A DNA stretch of 18,176 nucleotides from Bacillota bacterium (lineage in GTDB: Bacteria; Bacillota; Clostridia; Clostridiales; Clostridiaceae). The translations under genes and the position numbers were made by a program. The notes beneath the pieces were generated by a model that worked only from the letters and a program-made list of their open reading frames with translations, had not been told where the DNA came from and ran no database searches. Below, piece after piece: positions 15,853 to 18,176 of this stretch; the stretch's first letter is position 1; each line of letters starts with the position of its first letter. Location: the NCBI GenBank assembly GCA_023417975.1, contig JAEZDX010000359.1:1-18176 (forward strand). Reading direction: 5' to 3'.

Positions 15853-16969
15853 GCTGTGTTCCTCCTTTAGCTTTATCCACATAAAACTCTTGGATTTCCT
15901 CTGCCGTGCTCACTATATGGTAGCCTGATTTTAATAAATACGGTACTGAATTTTGAAGCCGTTCATATGGTTTCTCCAATTCCAAAGCCCAACCTTCCGC
16001 ACTATCCTCAAGCCTTAAATAGCTTACCAAATTGGCGCCTATATCCGCACAGTAAGGTACAGCTTCTGAAACTACACACCTTAGTCCCGCTGCCTGAGCT
16101 TCAATAACAGCCAAAGGAACACCTTCGTGAAGCGATGGAAACAATAATATGTCCATAGCCTGATATAATTCAGCGGTATCTCCTCTGTCACCGAGAAAAA
16201 TTACAGAACTCTCTATGTCCAGCAGCTTTGCTTTTTCCTCCATTTCATGTCTTAGTGGTCCTTGTCCAACCATTAAAAGCATAGCGTTTTTATTTATGTT
16301 CTTAAAATATTGAAAAATGTCCAGTAAATATGTATGATTTTTCTGGGGGCAAAGTCGTCCAACATGTCCTATAATATATGCATCTTTATCAATACCGAGT
16401 TCTGTTCTCTTTCTCTTCCTTATGTTCTCATCATATTTAAACCTAATGGCGTCAATTGCGTTTTTTATTTTTAATGTCTGCGAAGCCCTTTTACCGAAAA
16501 GCCATTGAGCTGCATCCTCGGAGCAAGCCATAAAATTTGTAGCACTTCCATTTATTTTCGTTTTAATATAATTTTTATATATATTAGCAACCATACTGCC
16601 TTCATTCCTTGTGTTATGACTGTGTGAAATTCTGACAGGAATTCCAGCTTCCTTTGCTGCTTTCAAGACCAAGCCGCTCATACTATCCATGTGAGCGTGT
16701 ACAATTTTATAATCATAATTTTTTTCAAAGAACTTTCTCAGTTCTTGTTTATACCCGAAGTGTCCAACATCTGTCACATAGGGTATGTGATATATTGTTC
16801 CTCCTAATTTTTCTATTTCTTCTTCATAAGCTCCCTCTGCTTTGTGTACAAGAAAATCAAACTGTACTTTACTTCTGTCAATGTTTCTATATATGTTCAT
16901 TATTAGAGTCTCTGCTCCTCCCCGGTTCATATTAACAACTACGTGAAGTACTCTTATAGGAAGCATCAT
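15821..16969 (-). CDS. EpsF-like GT4-family glycosyltransferase (first copy)
   Basis: 382 residues from the ATG at 16969, which follows AAGGAG by 8 bases; a GTG at 16978 and an ATG at 16966 are close alternatives. The sequence shows IRVLHVVVNMNRGGAETL (5-22), RISHSHNTRNEG (113-124), GHVGRLCPQKNH (201-212), VGQGPLR (234-240) and EGVPLAVIE (E282/E290). This is the EpsF-like subgroup of GT4. It overlaps the EpsD-like gene upstream by 38 bp and the GT2 gene downstream by 32 bp, so translation is likely coupled. It is a clear paralogue of the gene at 12727-13884, with the polymerase and GT2 genes between them. It would add one sugar to the growing unit; identity unknown. Confidence 0.9.
   Translation of the reverse strand: MMLPIRVLHVVVNMNRGGAETLIMNIYRNIDRSKVQFDFLVHKAEGAYEEEIEKLGGTIYHIPYVTDVGHFGYKQELRKFFEKNYDYKIVHAHMDSMSGLVLKAAKEAGIPVRISHSHNTRNEGSMVANIYKNYIKTKINGSATNFMACSEDAAQWLFGKRASQTLKIKNAIDAIRFKYDENIRKRKRTELGIDKDAYIIGHVGRLCPQKNHTYLLDIFQYFKNINKNAMLLMVGQGPLRHEMEEKAKLLDIESSVIFLGDRGDTAELYQAMDILLFPSLHEGVPLAVIEAQAAGLRCVVSEAVPYCADIGANLVSYLRLEDSAEGWALELEKPYERLQNSVPYLLKSGYHIVSTAEEIQEFYVDKAKGGTQHENHGVYTYV
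15860..15868 (-). promoter_or_regulatory. Ribosome binding site deciding the GT2 start
   Basis: AAAGGAGGA on the minus strand, 7 bases before the ATG at 15852. It lies inside the end of the preceding GT4 gene. Confidence 0.8.
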
Positions 16970-18095
16970 CAATCTCACTCCTTGCTATGGCCTTTGTATA
17001 AATATGCTCCATTTCATTCATAACATTGTTTAGGGAATAAGCAGATATCTTTTGCAAAGCCCTCGTTCCGAATAAATCCCTCAATTCCTTTGACATATAA
17101 AGTTCATAAACCCTTTCTGCAAATTCAAATGCATTATTTACAATAAAACCGGTTGAGTTATGTTCTATCAATTCCCTATGTCCTCTGTTATTTGTGGCAA
17201 CTACCGGCTTACCACAAGCCATTGCCTCCATAATATTCACAGGCAGCCCTTCCCTTATACTGCTAGCTGCGGCTGCATCACACATTTGAGCTATTGAATC
17301 CATATCCTCTCTGAAACCGAGAAAATCCACCCTGTCATTTATACATAACTTTGAGGCTATGTTTTTGTAATACTTTTCAAGCGGTCCATTCCCAACAAGT
17401 AAAAGTCGTATATTGGGGATACGTTCCTTAAGCTCTGCCAAGACCTCCAATAATAAACCTTGATTTTTATTCTTATTTAGTTCCGCTGCATAGTATAAAA
17501 GAAATTCTTCCTTTTTATAGCCATATTTATTTCTCAGCCTATTAATGTCCATTTCACTTATTGGCCTAAATCTTATGGAATCAACTCCAACTCCATGGAC
17601 ATGCTCAATATTTCCGGCACTAAATTTATGTTTTACTGCTTCAGCATAGTCCTCATTATTAATAGTTATAATATAATCGGTATACCTGCTTAACCATTTT
17701 TCCAGCGGATAATAGATCAACCAGTTTTTTAGCGGTGCTCCCTTAAAGAAATGAAAACCATGTGCTGTATAAATTACTTTCATACCGCTTCTTCTATTGC
17801 TCTTTGCTGCAATACGCACCAGTAGCCCTGCCATAGGTGTATGAACATGGATGATATCATAATTATTTTCCTTAATTATCGTTTTAAGTTTCTTGAAAGC
17901 AGCTATATTTTTCAAACTCATTGGACACCGATGAATAGGTACGTCATACTTTTTATCGCAATAGGGCAGTTTTATATGTCCATTTGCTGCTACATGTACC
18001 TCCCAGTCTTTTTCTTGGAACCGCTTCATGTAAGGCAGATGGAATACTTTGAAATGATAGTCTATGTTGGCACAGTAGAGAATCTTCCTTTTCAT
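16932..18095 (-). CDS. EpsD-like GT4-family glycosyltransferase
   Basis: 387 residues that look close to EpsD of Bacillus eps operons. Points of likeness are IIHVHTPMAGLLVRIAAK (81-98), VIYTAHGFHFFKGAPLKNW (107-125), YYPLEKWLSRYTD (128-140), AAELNKNKNQG (203-213) and EGLPVNIMEAMACGKPVVAT (282-301, with the E282/E290 donor pair). The start chosen is the ATG at 18095 behind AAGGTGGGGG; an in-frame ATG at 18113 would place that site inside the coding region and overlap the previous stop codon by one base. It follows the acyltransferase gene closely and overlaps the next gene by 38 bp. In eps systems EpsD adds an early sugar of the repeat; the same role here is inference. Confidence 0.9.
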   Translation of the reverse strand: MKRKILYCANIDYHFKVFHLPYMKRFQEKDWEVHVAANGHIKLPYCDKKYDVPIHRCPMSLKNIAAFKKLKTIIKENNYDIIHVHTPMAGLLVRIAAKSNRRSGMKVIYTAHGFHFFKGAPLKNWLIYYPLEKWLSRYTDYIITINNEDYAEAVKHKFSAGNIEHVHGVGVDSIRFRPISEMDINRLRNKYGYKKEEFLLYYAAELNKNKNQGLLLEVLAELKERIPNIRLLLVGNGPLEKYYKNIASKLCINDRVDFLGFREDMDSIAQMCDAAAASSIREGLPVNIMEAMACGKPVVATNNRGHRELIEHNSTGFIVNNAFEFAERVYELYMSKELRDLFGTRALQKISAYSLNNVMNEMEHIYTKAIARSEIDDASYKSTSRSC

Positions 18096-18112
18096 ATTTA
18101 CCCCCACCTTCA

Positions 18113-18175
18113 TTATGTATTTGCATAGCTATTCTCTTCTATACAGCTAGATTTAATTATCTTGGCTGGCACACC
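18113..18175 (-). CDS. C-terminal end of a hexapeptide-repeat acyltransferase (truncated by window edge)
   Basis: Only the last 20 codons and the stop are inside the window. The frame begins GVPAKIIKSS, and the G-x-PAK-x-I pattern is the usual end of the left-handed beta-helix in acetyltransferases of the PglD, EpsM and serine acetyltransferase type. Such enzymes often acetylate a nucleotide amino sugar or a glycan. The stop codon is 17 bp before the chosen start of the EpsD-like gene, so it belongs to the same operon. The evidence is short, and other proteins could end this way, so the call is moderate. Confidence 0.6.
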   Translation of the reverse strand, partial: GVPAKIIKSSCIEENSYANT

Positions 18176-18176
18176 C

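Noticed and set aside
1..18176. CRISPR array, tRNA or rRNA genes, insertion sequence or phage genes
   Set aside because: Looked for by eye on both strands. No regularly spaced repeats, tRNA-like folds, transposase motifs or phage-type genes were seen.

Overview
The window is AT-rich throughout, uses strong AGGAGG-type ribosome binding sites with frequent GTG and TTG starts, and encodes a MurE with the DNPR motif of meso-diaminopimelate ligases. Its polysaccharide genes are of Bacillota type. Together these suggest a low-GC Gram-positive of the Clostridium group; I cannot name the species. No rRNA, tRNA, CRISPR array or insertion sequence was recognised.

Layout. (1) At 1-1269 (+) is the 3' part of a membrane GT-C (ArnT/PMT-like) glycosyltransferase, followed by a hairpin. 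(2) At 1345-2829 (-) is a MurE-family ligase, divergent from an AraC-type regulator (2976-3842, +). The 146-bp gap between them holds a plausible promoter for each. (3) From 18176 down to 3853 everything is on the minus strand in one tightly packed, probably single polysaccharide operon. Genes overlap by up to 38 bp, and the largest gap is 69 bp.

The operon, in transcription order, is: the tail of a hexapeptide-repeat acyltransferase (cut by the window edge); an EpsD-like GT4; an EpsF-like GT4; a GT2; an EpsG-family polymerase; a second EpsF-like GT4; four colinear tandem GT4 paralogues; an ABC polysaccharide exporter permease; its ATPase with a C-terminal Wzt-type domain; a PIG-L-type zinc deacetylase; and a FemAB/CelD-like GNAT acyltransferase.

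The likely joint product is a secreted or wall-linked heteropolysaccharide. Seven GT4 enzymes and one GT2 would build the glycan on a lipid carrier. The ABC pair would export it. The deacetylase and GNAT pair could swap an N-acetyl group for another acyl group. The locus looks composite: the upstream half resembles a Bacillus eps (Wzy-type) module and the downstream half an ABC-dependent module. No initiating phosphoglycosyltransferase or Wzx flippase lies in the window. These, if present, must lie beyond the right edge or elsewhere.

Starts were set from ribosome binding sites and paralogue alignment, so several genes begin downstream of the longest possible reading frame. No stretch over 300 bp lacks a gene.
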